A stretch of 64,000 nucleotides of DNA. It comes from an uncultured Porphyromonadaceae bacterium (GTDB taxonomy: Bacteria; Bacteroidota; Bacteroidia; Bacteroidales; Muribaculaceae). Below the pieces are notes generated by a model. That model was given only the letters and a program-made list of their open reading frames with translations, was not told where the DNA came from and did no database searches. Both the position numbers and the translations under genes were made by a program. Below, piece after piece: positions 16,156 through 24,269 of this stretch; the stretch's first letter is position 1; each line of letters starts with the position of its first letter. The stretch is from NCBI GenBank assembly GCA_905198125.1, contig CAJKBH010000015.1, positions 1 through 64,000 on the forward strand, written 5' to 3'.

Positions 16156-18252
16156 ATGGACAAAAACACGACGAACGCACTGCTTCTGATGCTGCTGGTG
16201 TTTGTCCTGTTCATGTGGCTGACGCCCAAGGAACAGACACCGGAGGGGAATGTGGAAAGCCCCCGCACCACGGAGCAGGCCGCCGTAAACATGGCGCTCG
16301 ACTCGCTGACGGGTCAGGACCGCCAGTGGCTTGAGCAGAACATACGCGAGCATGGCACGCCCGTGGCCGACCGCCCCGGAGCCGTGGCCCTGAATCAGAA
16401 CGGGCTGAACCTGACCCTCGAGAACGGAACGATATCCGGAACGGTCACCGTGGAGGGGCGCGACATAGAGTGGGCCGCCGTGGCCGATGCCGATACGTCG
16501 AAGATGACCATAGCCGAGGAGCGCAAGGCCATAGAGACCGTACGCAACGTGACCGAAAGCCTGGGTCGTTACGGCAAATTCGCCCGTTTCTTAGGCGGTA
16601 CGCCTCAGACAGTGAATCTGGAGAACGACGCCCTCAAGCTGCAGTTCAACAGCCACACCGGCTCCATCACACGCGCCGAACTCAAGAAATACGATACCGA
16701 ATATAATAGCGACGAGACCGACAACACCAAGCACAAGGTGGTGCTGTTCGATGGCGACAAGAACAGTTTCAGCTTCGAGCTGCCGCTGCCGTCGTCGGTG
16801 CAGACCGCCGACCTGTACTTCACGCCTCGCGTGCTGAACGACTCCACGGTGCTGATGGCGCTGGAGTTCGGCCCCGACACGTACTGGGGCATACGCTACA
16901 CGCTGCCCCGCGGCGAAAGCTATGTGGTGAAGATGGACGTGGTGCAGAAGAACATGGCGCCCATAGCCCAGAGCAACAACCGCAACATGATATTCAGCTG
17001 GAACCAGGACCTGAAGCGCCAGGAGAAGGGCCGCATGTTCGAGGAGCGCAACTCCGCGCTGTATTACAAATACGCCGGCGGTTCGGTCGAGAACCTGAAG
17101 GAAGCCAAGGACGACACCAAGGAGCGCGAGGCCAAAATCAAGTGGATAGGCTTCAAGAACCAGTTCTTCTCGTCGGTGATGGTGATGAACAAGGGGAGCT
17201 TCAACTCGGCCGACTTCAAGTCGACCATCATGAGCGAAAAGGATTACCTCAAGAACTTTGCCGCCGAGGCCAAGATTTCGGACTACGACTGGAACAAGGA
17301 GAATCCCGTGTCGCTGTCGCTGTTCCTCGGTCCGAACCTCTATCCGCTGCTGTCCGACCTGGACTACCAGATGGACGTGGACGAGGATCTGAAGCTGACG
17401 CGCATGATTCCGCTGGGCTGGAACATATTCCGCTGGATCAACACCGGCGTCGTGATTCCGGTGTTCAACTTCCTGGGCAAGTTCATCAGCAACTACGGTA
17501 TCATCATCCTGCTGCTGACCATCTTCATCAAGCTGGTATTGTTCCCGCTGACCTACAAGTCCTACCGCTCGCAGGCCGTGATGCGCGTGCTGGCGCCTCA
17601 GATCCAGGCCCTGAACGAGAAGTATCCCGGCACGGAGAACGCGATGATACGCCAACAGAAGACCATGGCCCTGTACAACAGTGCCGGCGCCAACCCGATG
17701 TCGGGCTGCCTGCCGCTGCTGCTGCAGATGCCCATCCTGTTCGCGATGTTCTCGTTCTTCCCCTCGTGCATCGAGCTGCGCGGACAGTCGTTCCTGTGGG
17801 CGCACGACCTCTCGGCCCCCGACGCCATCATATCGTGGACGGGCGACATCCCGCTGGTTACGAAATATTTCGGCAACCACATCTCGCTGTTCTGTCTGCT
17901 GATGACCGGAACCAACATCATCTACACCTACCTCAACAGCCAGGCGCAGAGCAACACCATGCCCGGCATGAAGCTGATGATGTACCTGATGCCGGTGATG
18001 TTCATGATATTCTTCAACAACTACGCGGCGGCTCTGAGCTACTACTACTTCCTGTCGCTGCTGATCACCATCATCCAGACCTACTCGTTCCGCTTCATCA
18101 TCAAGGAGGAGGACGTGAAGAAGAAGATGGCCGAAAACGCGAAGAAACCTAAGAAGAAATCGAAGTTCATGCAGCGCATGGAGGAGATGCAGCGTCAGCA
18201 GCAGCAGATGCTCCGCGAGCAGCAGAAGCAGCAGAGGGGCGGTCGCAGATAA
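16156..18252 (+). CDS. yidC: Membrane protein insertase YidC
   Basis: The 698-residue inner-membrane protein inserts and folds membrane proteins with or without SecYEG. The N-terminal TM segment (about residues 8-22) is followed by a large periplasmic beta domain (about 50-410) and the conserved five-TM core (about 420-650, with NPMSGCLPLLLQMPILFAMF and MMYLMPVMFMIFF). The tail is basic and Gln-rich (residues 650-698), which makes it somewhat long. It is probably co-transcribed with pyrG and the downstream ferredoxin gene, which begins 17 bp later. Confidence 0.97.
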   Translation: MDKNTTNALLLMLLVFVLFMWLTPKEQTPEGNVESPRTTEQAAVNMALDSLTGQDRQWLEQNIREHGTPVADRPGAVALNQNGLNLTLENGTISGTVTVEGRDIEWAAVADADTSKMTIAEERKAIETVRNVTESLGRYGKFARFLGGTPQTVNLENDALKLQFNSHTGSITRAELKKYDTEYNSDETDNTKHKVVLFDGDKNSFSFELPLPSSVQTADLYFTPRVLNDSTVLMALEFGPDTYWGIRYTLPRGESYVVKMDVVQKNMAPIAQSNNRNMIFSWNQDLKRQEKGRMFEERNSALYYKYAGGSVENLKEAKDDTKEREAKIKWIGFKNQFFSSVMVMNKGSFNSADFKSTIMSEKDYLKNFAAEAKISDYDWNKENPVSLSLFLGPNLYPLLSDLDYQMDVDEDLKLTRMIPLGWNIFRWINTGVVIPVFNFLGKFISNYGIIILLLTIFIKLVLFPLTYKSYRSQAVMRVLAPQIQALNEKYPGTENAMIRQQKTMALYNSAGANPMSGCLPLLLQMPILFAMFSFFPSCIELRGQSFLWAHDLSAPDAIISWTGDIPLVTKYFGNHISLFCLLMTGTNIIYTYLNSQAQSNTMPGMKLMMYLMPVMFMIFFNNYAAALSYYYFLSLLITIIQTYSFRFIIKEEDVKKKMAENAKKPKKKSKFMQRMEEMQRQQQQMLREQQKQQRGGRR

Positions 18253-18269
18253 CGCCCCGGGACCGGGCC

Positions 18270-19097
18270 ATGAAACTCCTCAGGATAGTACGCATATCCC
18301 TGGCCGCGCTTGCATTCGTGGCCTCTGCGGCCGCCCTGCTGATGGGCGCCGAGGTGCATCCTGTGGCCCGACTGGCCGAAAAGTCTCAGATCATATTATC
18401 CTCTTTGTCAATCACGGCAGGAACCGCAATCGTGTGGCTCCTGCTGACTTTTTTGTTCGGGCGCGTGTATTGTTCTACGGTCTGCCCCGTTGGCACCATG
18501 TCCGACCTGTTCCTGAAGATACGGCGTCTGATACCGGGGCTGCGCCATAAGCCGTTCCGTTACCGGCCGCGTTCCGGGGTGTCGGTGCATATACTGTTGC
18601 TGTACGTGGTATGCCTTGTTGCGGGCGTGGTGGGAGTACCCTTCCTGATCGAGCCATGGAACATAATGCGCAACATGGCCGCTACGGTGCGTCCGGAGGC
18701 CGTGAGCGCCACCTGGGCTACCATCGGGATGGGAACCATTACCGGAGTGATCGGCGGCCTTGTGGCGGCAATTCTGATAGCCGTAACGTCAGTGTTGCGC
18801 GGCCGCGAGTTCTGCACGGTGGTGTGTCCGTTGGGCACGGCCCTGGGATATGTGTCGTCCTACAGCCTGTATCATCTGGAGATAGACCGCGACAAATGCG
18901 TGTCGTGCGGTCTGTGCGAGGATATATGCCGGTCGCAGTGCGTCAAGATGGTGAGCCGGCACATCGACGACACGCGGTGCGTGCGCTGTTTCGACTGTGT
19001 GGCCAAATGTCCCAACGACGCAATCCGGTTTCAGGTGAGCCGCAACCGCCCGGCCACGCCGATGCTGATACGGAGGAAAAAACGCTCAGGGGTCTGA
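18270..19097 (+). CDS. NapH/CcoG-like membrane 4Fe-4S protein
   Basis: The 275-residue protein has about four or five TM segments with two conserved CxxxCP motifs at the membrane face (GRVYCSTVCPVGT and GREFCTVVCPLGT). A C-terminal soluble ferredoxin domain has two 4Fe-4S motifs (CVSCGLCEDICRSQC and CVRCFDCVAKCP). This architecture is shared with NapH and related quinol-oxidising or electron-transfer proteins. The exact partner is not evident; no nap or cco genes are nearby. The last codons and stop lie inside the terminator hairpin. Confidence 0.85.
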   Translation: MKLLRIVRISLAALAFVASAAALLMGAEVHPVARLAEKSQIILSSLSITAGTAIVWLLLTFLFGRVYCSTVCPVGTMSDLFLKIRRLIPGLRHKPFRYRPRSGVSVHILLLYVVCLVAGVVGVPFLIEPWNIMRNMAATVRPEAVSATWATIGMGTITGVIGGLVAAILIAVTSVLRGREFCTVVCPLGTALGYVSSYSLYHLEIDRDKCVSCGLCEDICRSQCVKMVSRHIDDTRCVRCFDCVAKCPNDAIRFQVSRNRPATPMLIRRKKRSGV

Positions 19098-19106
19098 GCG
19101 TTTTTT
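19081..19106 (+). terminator. Terminator overlapping the end of the ferredoxin gene
   Basis: Stem CGCTCAG (19083-19089) / CTGAGCG (19094-19100), extended by A-T pairs and followed by six Ts. The stop codon TGA (19095-19097) lies in the 3' arm, so translation and termination share the same bases. Confidence 0.85.
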
Positions 19107-19107
19107 A

Positions 19108-19143
19108 GTTGAAAAAGTTGAGAAAGTTTATAAAGTTAAGAGA
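19108..19143. repeat. AT-rich AAAGTTRAGA-type repeat, copy 1
   Basis: Direct iterations of GAAAAAGTTG / GAAAGTTTA / TAAAGTTAAGAG. It belongs to the dispersed family also seen at 21579-21662, 40556-40580, 42407-42481 and 56521-56564. Confidence 0.5.
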
Positions 19144-19160
19144 ATTCCAAATATACGGGG

Positions 19161-19499
19161 ATGGGAAGATATATCTACAATACGACGTTTGTGGTGGCGA
19201 AGGAGAGGGAGCAGCGGTTTGTCGACTGGTTCCGTCTGCGTGCCGCCTGTATCGCCGAGGCCGGGATGCGACCGAGGCTGTCGCGCCTTGCAGGCGCTTT
19301 GGCCGCGGAAAGCGAGGCGCAGAGCCTGGCCTTCCAGGTGGAATCGGACAGCGAGGTGGCGCTGCAGGAATGGGCGCACGAATCGCTTGAACCGGTTTTG
19401 GGCCGGTTCATGCGCGATTTCGGGCCTGATGCAGCCTATTTCTGCTCGGAATTCGAGGTGGTATCCTTGGATTCGGGCATCGGGGCGATGCCGCTGTAA
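19161..19499 (+). CDS. DUF4286 family protein
   Basis: The 112-residue cytoplasmic protein starts MGRYIYNTTFVVAKEREQRF, the signature of the Bacteroidetes DUF4286 family, a small ferredoxin-like alpha/beta fold by appearance. Function is unknown. It converges on the acyltransferase gene, and the two coding regions overlap tail-to-tail by 64 bp (19436-19499). Both reading frames look genuine because both retain recognisable family sequence up to the overlap. Confidence 0.8.
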   Translation: MGRYIYNTTFVVAKEREQRFVDWFRLRAACIAEAGMRPRLSRLAGALAAESEAQSLAFQVESDSEVALQEWAHESLEPVLGRFMRDFGPDAAYFCSEFEVVSLDSGIGAMPL

Positions 19500-20326
19500 T
19501 CCGTCAGCCTGGAATGTACCAGCCGGCGCAGCTTGGACGCCAGCAGGGCGTGCGGCTCGCCGCTCTTTTCAAGGCTCTGCCATGAGATCGGTTTGCCGAA
19601 CCGGACGCGGAACTTCTTGCCGCGCGCGGCGCACAGCTCGGCCGGCAGCAGGGCCTGTTCCATATTTACCTTTATGCCCATTTTGGTGCGCGCCTTGGCG
19701 GTGCGGTAGAAACTCATGCGGTTCAGTCCCTCGAAGTGTATGGGGATGATGTCGCGGTGGAATTCGATGGCGCGGTCGATGAACGACTTGTGCCACACCA
19801 GGTCGCCGATGGAGCCGTCGGGCTGGATGCGCGACACCATGCCGGCGGGAAATATCAGTATCTGCTTGTCGGAGGCGTATGCGTCGCGGATGGCCACGGC
19901 GGCCTCGCGGGCCTGCGAGCCGTATTTGTTGATGGGCAGGAACACCGTGCGCAGCGGTATCACGTTCATCAGCATGTCGTTTACCAGGAATTGAATGTTT
20001 TCGTCGCCGTACTTGGCGCCAAGCACCTTGATCAGCCCCATGCCGTCCAGACCGCCGAGAGGGTGGTTGGAGGCGAATATGAAGCGTCCGTGGTCGGGAA
20101 TGTTCTCCAGCCCCTCCACCTCAAGGGAGACATTGAAGAAGTCGTATATACGCTCGCAGAATTCCGAGCCGGTCGAGGGATAGGTGGCGTCCAGGGCGGC
20201 GTTCAGCTCGTCCTGATGCACTAATTTCTCCAGCCCCGTGATCATGAAGCCCGGAATCATCCGGCCTTTCCAGCCCTTGATGCGCGAGCGCAGTATATTG
20301 TGAAGGTTTATGTCAATCTTGTCCAT
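19436..20326 (-). CDS. PlsC-like lysophospholipid acyltransferase
   Basis: The 296-residue protein has the acyltransferase motif I SNHPLGGLDGM (His88, Asp94), giving H-X5-D rather than the usual H-X4-D, then FLPINKYGSQAREA, ILIFPAGMVSRI (motif III analogue) and PIHFEGLNRMSFYR. Proteins of this kind transfer acyl chains in phospholipid or amino-acid-lipid (ornithine/glycine lipid, OlsA/GlsA type) synthesis at the membrane. Which lipid is made cannot be told from sequence alone; no GlsB/OlsB-like N-acyltransferase is adjacent. The C-terminal tail overlaps the end of the DUF4286 gene. Confidence 0.8.
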   Translation of the reverse strand: MDKIDINLHNILRSRIKGWKGRMIPGFMITGLEKLVHQDELNAALDATYPSTGSEFCERIYDFFNVSLEVEGLENIPDHGRFIFASNHPLGGLDGMGLIKVLGAKYGDENIQFLVNDMLMNVIPLRTVFLPINKYGSQAREAAVAIRDAYASDKQILIFPAGMVSRIQPDGSIGDLVWHKSFIDRAIEFHRDIIPIHFEGLNRMSFYRTAKARTKMGIKVNMEQALLPAELCAARGKKFRVRFGKPISWQSLEKSGEPHALLASKLRRLVHSRLTDYSGIAPMPESKDTTSNSEQK

Positions 20327-20373
20327 TTCTGAATAAATGGAAATTAGTAATCAGTAATTCAGGAGGTTTGGCG

Positions 20374-21549
20374 TTAATCGTTTACCGACGATTCCTCGTC
20401 CCAGAACTCGTCCTCCCATTCCTCGTCCGACATATCGCCGTACACGTCGTCCTCGTCCTCCATTTCAGGCTGGTCGAACACGAAGTTGTCTTCCTCCTCC
20501 ACGCGGTGGCGTATGTCGAGGGGGCGGTGGGTCACGGTGAAGTGCGCCTGATTGTCCTCGGAATTGATTTCGCGCCACAGTATGTCTTTCAGCTCGGTCA
20601 GCCCCTGGCCGGTGACGGCCGAGATGAAAAGGTGCGGCACGTCCTGAGGCAGCGTCGCAGCAATCTCGTCGCGCAGCTCGTCGTCGAGCATGTCCGACTT
20701 GGAGATGGCCAATACGCGGTTCTTGATGTCGAGGTCGGGATTGAACTCGCGCAACTCGTGCAGCAGTATCTCGTATTCCTTGTTGATATCGTCGGCGTCG
20801 GCCGGCACTAAGAACAGCAGCACGGCGTTACGCTCTATATGGCGCAGGAACCTGAGTCCGAGACCCTTCCCTTCGGAAGCGCCCTCGATGATGCCGGGGA
20901 TGTCGGCCATGACGAACGACTGGTTGTCGCGGTATCTGACTATGCCTAACTGCGGCTCCATTGTGGTGAAAGGATAGTCGGCTATCTTGGGTTTGGCCGA
21001 CGACAGGGCGGAGAGCAGCGTGGACTTTCCGGCGTTGGGGAATCCGACAAGTCCGACGTCGCCGAGCAGCTTAAGTTCGAGCACCACGGCCTTCTCAATG
21101 GCCGGCTGGCCAGGCTGTGCGTAGCGCGGAGTGCGGTTGGTGGATGTGGCGAAATGCACGTTGCCCAGGCCTCCCTTGCCGCCGCGCAGCAGGTTGATCT
21201 CCTGCTCGTCCTCGGTCACTTCGCACAGAAACTCGCCGGTATCGGCGTCGAACACGGCGGTACCCACGGGCACCTCGATGATCTGGTCCTGGCCGTCGGC
21301 GCCGTGCGAGCGGTTCTCGCCGCCGCTCTGTCCGTCGGTGGCAAAGATATGACGCCTGTAACGCAACGGGAGCAGCGTCCACAGGTGACGGTTGCCCCGT
21401 AGTATGATGTGGCCGCCACGGCCGCCGTCGCCGCCGTCGGGTCCGCCTTTGGGTATATACTTGGCACGGTGGAAATGGCGGCTCCCTGCGCCCCCTTTGC
21501 CCGACCGGCACAATATCTTTACATAATCAATGAAATTGCTCTCTGCCAT
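20374..21549 (-). CDS. obgE: GTPase Obg (ObgE/CgtA)
   Basis: The 391-residue ribosome-assembly GTPase has the glycine-rich Obg fold (residues 1-158, with KGGPDGGDGGRGGH) and a G domain: G1 GFPNAGKSTLL, G3 DIPGIIEGASEGKGLG, G4 SKSD, G5 SAVTGQG. The tail (about 345-391) is strongly acidic, with clusters of Asp and Glu, as in Bacteroidetes homologues. It binds 50S subunits and is usually essential. A dispersed AT-rich palindromic repeat lies directly upstream of the start. Confidence 0.97.
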   Translation of the reverse strand: MAESNFIDYVKILCRSGKGGAGSRHFHRAKYIPKGGPDGGDGGRGGHIILRGNRHLWTLLPLRYRRHIFATDGQSGGENRSHGADGQDQIIEVPVGTAVFDADTGEFLCEVTEDEQEINLLRGGKGGLGNVHFATSTNRTPRYAQPGQPAIEKAVVLELKLLGDVGLVGFPNAGKSTLLSALSSAKPKIADYPFTTMEPQLGIVRYRDNQSFVMADIPGIIEGASEGKGLGLRFLRHIERNAVLLFLVPADADDINKEYEILLHELREFNPDLDIKNRVLAISKSDMLDDELRDEIAATLPQDVPHLFISAVTGQGLTELKDILWREINSEDNQAHFTVTHRPLDIRHRVEEEDNFVFDQPEMEDEDDVYGDMSDEEWEDEFWDEESSVND

Positions 21550-21578
21550 TATCTTGAATAGTTAATAAAGTGTAGAAA

Positions 21579-21662
21579 GTTTAAAAAGTTAAGATGATAG
21601 TGCTGTAATTGGCATATATTCACATTCCTCTTAACTTCATTCACTTTTTCAACTTTTTAAAC
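21579..21662. repeat. AT-rich palindromic repeat, copy 2
   Basis: The left arm GTTTAAAAAGTTAAGATGAT (from 21579) faces a right arm ending CAACTTTTTAAAC (21650-21662). The left-arm sequence AGTTTAxAAAGTTAAGATGATAGTG is shared almost base for base with 42407-42430. It lies between obgE and the WYL regulator. Confidence 0.6.
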
Positions 21663-21700
21663 TAAAACTAAATTAATAACGCTCCAACGGGACGTTTCGC

Positions 21701-22612
21701 CTATTGCCGGGGAATAAGGTCCGGATTTTCGTACATCTTCAGGGTGTTTTCCAGCTGTGTCTGCACCATCAGCTGCAGCTCGCGGGGCGCAAGCACCTTC
21801 AGCGCGTCGCCGTACGACAGGATTTCGTGCACCAGCTCGTAATTCAGCTTCAGGCGGTAGGTGAAGATGGAATACTGGTCGTGCAGCGCTTCCTGCTGGG
21901 TGTGGTGGAAGGGGAGGGCGCGGAAATACTTGGCCTGGATGGGCGTGGTCATTATCTTGACGGTGCGCACGTCGGCCTTTGACGCCGTGATGCCTATCAG
22001 ATTCTCGAAGAAAGTCTCAGGCTTGAGCTGCGGCATCTCGAACTCCTCGTTCACCACCGACATCTGCGACACGCGGTCCAGGGCGTAGGTGCGCACGTCG
22101 CCGCTCTGCTCGCGTATGCCTATCATGTACCACCGCTGCTTGTATCGCTTCACGAAGCAGGGGAGGAACCGTATGTCCTTCTCCGGCCTTGACTTGCTGA
22201 AGCCGGCGTACGTGAACGACAGCTTGTGCCTGTCGCCGATGGCGGCGAGCACCAAGGGCAGGAATTCGCGCGCCGAGGGCACGTCCTCAACCGACACGCG
22301 GTCGTGCGGTATGGACGAGCCTTTGATGGCGTTGTTGACCGAATAGGATTCCAGCAGCCAGTTGGTCACCATCGGGTTGGCGTTGCTTTCGGTCTCGTCG
22401 ATATAGTAATGGCCCGAGGCGTCGCAGGCAATCTCGAGCTGAAAATTCTCCTCGATGGCGCGCCGGTAGTGATAGAAGGTGCGTGCGGGCATCGGGTCGC
22501 CGTTGCTCAGCGGCGACTTGCGCCACAGGTCGTTGATGTCCTCGCGCGTCAGGCGGCCGTAGCGGTTCAGCACGTCCACTATCCACACGTATCGGTTTAT
22601 CAGCTCCTTCAT
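21701..22612 (-). CDS. WYL-domain transcriptional regulator
   Basis: The 303-residue protein has an N-terminal winged helix (about 1-75, with LTREDINDLWRKS and ARTFYHYRRAIEENF), a WYL domain (about 120-215, including RWYMIGI) and a C-terminal WCX-like region. WYL proteins bind small ligands or nucleic acid and often control stress or defence genes. A perfect 14-bp palindrome lies 18 bp upstream of the ATG, consistent with autoregulation. It stands alone, with no obvious target operon beside it. Confidence 0.88.
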   Translation of the reverse strand: MKELINRYVWIVDVLNRYGRLTREDINDLWRKSPLSNGDPMPARTFYHYRRAIEENFQLEIACDASGHYYIDETESNANPMVTNWLLESYSVNNAIKGSSIPHDRVSVEDVPSAREFLPLVLAAIGDRHKLSFTYAGFSKSRPEKDIRFLPCFVKRYKQRWYMIGIREQSGDVRTYALDRVSQMSVVNEEFEMPQLKPETFFENLIGITASKADVRTVKIMTTPIQAKYFRALPFHHTQQEALHDQYSIFTYRLKLNYELVHEILSYGDALKVLAPRELQLMVQTQLENTLKMYENPDLIPRQ

Positions 22613-22630
22613 TTTTTTAGTTATGATAAT

Positions 22631-22663
22631 CAGCTTAATATCAACGAGATTGATATTAAGCTG
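22631..22663. promoter_or_regulatory. Operator-like perfect palindrome upstream of the WYL gene
   Basis: CAGCTTAATATCAA (22631-22644), 5 bp, TTGATATTAAGCTG (22650-22663): all 14 positions pair. Its position in the 5' region of the WYL gene suggests an autoregulatory site or a leader hairpin. Confidence 0.6.
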
Positions 22664-22849
22664 AAAAATTTTTACGAAAAATCAACAAAAAAATCACAAC
22701 TTCCCGAACCAAATAAACAGCAGCGATGTTATAATAGCGTAAGGTTTGATAAACCACACTACATAGAGCATAAGTCATTGATTGACATAATATATACTGC
22801 TACAAACGTTCTGAAAAAGTTGTTATTGTTGTTTTAATTGAAGAAACAG

Positions 22850-22873
22850 GGTCTGCGTGATGCAGGCCTTTTT
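22850..22873 (+). terminator. Orphan plus-strand terminator
   Basis: GGTCTGC / GCAGGCC stem (one G-U pair) followed by five Ts. No plus-strand gene precedes it. A second hairpin, GGGCGCC / GGCGCCC, lies at 22886-22907. Confidence 0.6.
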
Positions 22874-22927
22874 CTTGTTTATAGGGGGCGCCGGAGATAT
22901 GGCGCCCTCGGCTTCCGCCTCGGGACT

Positions 22928-22988
22928 GTAAGAGAGGGCCCCTTTAACTGTAAGGAAGGGGCCTTTTAACTATAAGAGAGGCCCTTTA
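22928..22988. repeat. Three tandem GGCCCCTTT repeats at the 3' end of rfbB
   Basis: Units of about 22-25 bp (AAGAGAGGGCCCCTTTAAC, AAGGAAGGGGCCTTTTAAC, AAGAGAGGCCCTTTAG) run into the rfbB stop codon. Adjacent units can pair (GGCCCCTT with AAGGGGCC, 22937-22963, followed by TTTT), giving terminator-like hairpins. Confidence 0.55.
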
Positions 22989-24122
22989 GCGGTTGCCGTA
23001 CATATCGTCGTAGTATTTCTCGTATTCGCCCGAGGTGATGTTGTCGATCCAGTCCTGGTTGTCCAGATACCATTTCACGGTCTTCTCGATCCCTTCCTCA
23101 AACTGCAGCGAGGGCTCCCAGCCCAGTTCGGCCTGCAGCTTGCGGCTGTCGATGGCGTATCGCATGTCATGGCCGGGACGGTCGGTGACGTACGTGATGA
23201 GGCTGTCGGAATAACCTTCGGGGTTGCCTAACAGACGGTCAACGGTCCTGATCACCACTTTAATCAGGTCGATGTTCTTCCATTCGTTGAAACCTCCGAT
23301 ATTGTAGGTCTCGGCCACCTTGCCGTGATGGAATATGGTGTCGATGGCGCGGGCGTGGTCCTCGACATAGAGCCAGTCGCGCACGTTCTCGCCCTTGCCG
23401 TACACGGGCAGCGGCTTGCGGTGACGGATGTTGTTGATGAACAGCGGTATCAGTTTCTCGGGGAACTGATAGGGGCCGTAGTTGTTGCTGCAGTTGGTCA
23501 CGAGCGTCGGCATGCCGTATGTGTCGTGGTATGAGCGCACGAAGTGGTCGGACGAAGCCTTCGACGCCGAATATGGCGAGTGGGGATCGTACTTGGTGGT
23601 CTCCAGGAAGAACTCGGTGCCGTATGCCATGTCGTCCTTGCTCGACGCCTTGGTGGTGAACGGCGGCTTTACGCCAGCGGGATGCGTCAGCTTCAGTGCG
23701 CCGTACACCTCGTCGGTGCTAATGTGGTAGAACAGCTTGCCCTCGTATTTTTCAGGCAAGGATTCCCAATACTCCTTTGCGGCCTGCAGCAGAGCCAGCG
23801 TGCCCATCACATTGGTGCGCGCGAACGTGAACGGATCCTTGATGCTGCGGTCCACGTGGCTTTCAGCCGCCAGGTGGATGATGCCGTCTATATGGTTGTC
23901 GCGGACGATGCTGCGCATCAGCTCCAGGTCCGCGATGTCGCCCTTGATGAACGTATAGTTCGGCCGGTCTTCGATGTCCTTGAGGTTGGCCAGGTTGCCC
24001 GCATAGGTGAGGAGGTCGAGGTTATAGATGTGATAATCCGGATGTTCGGTGACGAACAGACGCACCACATGGCTGCCGATAAAACCGGCGCCTCCGGTGA
24101 TAAGTATGTTTCTTTTAGCCAT
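22986..24122 (-). CDS. rfbB: dTDP-glucose 4,6-dehydratase
   Basis: The 378-residue NAD-dependent SDR enzyme makes dTDP-4-keto-6-deoxyglucose for rhamnose and other deoxysugars. It shows the Rossmann motif GGAGFIGSHV (9-18), the catalytic TDEVYG, and YSASK carrying the Tyr/Lys pair. Length is slightly above typical. No rfbA, rfbC or rfbD is adjacent, so it appears as a lone gene here. Its promoter overlaps the end of a terminator repeat that bounds the R-M module. Confidence 0.93.
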   Translation of the reverse strand: MAKRNILITGGAGFIGSHVVRLFVTEHPDYHIYNLDLLTYAGNLANLKDIEDRPNYTFIKGDIADLELMRSIVRDNHIDGIIHLAAESHVDRSIKDPFTFARTNVMGTLALLQAAKEYWESLPEKYEGKLFYHISTDEVYGALKLTHPAGVKPPFTTKASSKDDMAYGTEFFLETTKYDPHSPYSASKASSDHFVRSYHDTYGMPTLVTNCSNNYGPYQFPEKLIPLFINNIRHRKPLPVYGKGENVRDWLYVEDHARAIDTIFHHGKVAETYNIGGFNEWKNIDLIKVVIRTVDRLLGNPEGYSDSLITYVTDRPGHDMRYAIDSRKLQAELGWEPSLQFEEGIEKTVKWYLDNQDWIDNITSGEYEKYYDDMYGNR

Positions 24123-24159
24123 ATCGAATCGGGATCCGCATTTGAGAAGATCCCGCCTG

Positions 24160-24190
24160 CAAAGTTACAACAAAAATCCATCAATGCAAA
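24160..24190 (-). promoter_or_regulatory. Promoter of rfbB
   Basis: Minus-strand TTTG (24187-24190), a 19-bp spacer and TAACTTTG (24160-24167). The -33 box is made by the last bases of the T tract of the terminator repeat. Confidence 0.75.
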
Positions 24191-24234
24191 AAAGAGGCAG
24201 TCGCCGCCTCTTTTTTAACTGTGGTTAGGAATTC
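24183..24234. repeat. Terminator direct repeat, copy 1 (left edge of R-M module)
   Basis: Its first 33 bp are identical to 30742-30774, and the downstream GTTAGGAATTC is shared too. The hairpin AAAAAAGAGGC / GCCTCTTTTTT (24188-24216) can terminate in both directions and lies 54 bp beyond the res stop codon, closing the R-M operon. Confidence 0.85.
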
Positions 24235-24269
24235 TATTATTGAATTGGTAAATGATTTCAAAATGTCAG

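Larger units (their letters stand above)
22613..22985. other. Gene-free stretch with palindromes and terminators
   Basis: This 373-bp gap holds the 14-bp palindrome, a plus-strand hairpin-plus-T terminator, a GC-rich hairpin and a tandem terminator-like array next to rfbB. A terminator with no plus-strand gene in front of it hints at a small transcript between about 22665 and 22873, but no open frame or known RNA family was recognised. Confidence 0.4.

Noticed and set aside
14507..16180. 557-codon open frame antisense to pyrG
   Set aside because: His/Val/Leu-rich composition, no recognisable motifs, and it mirrors the codon pattern of the high-GC pyrG gene on the other strand.
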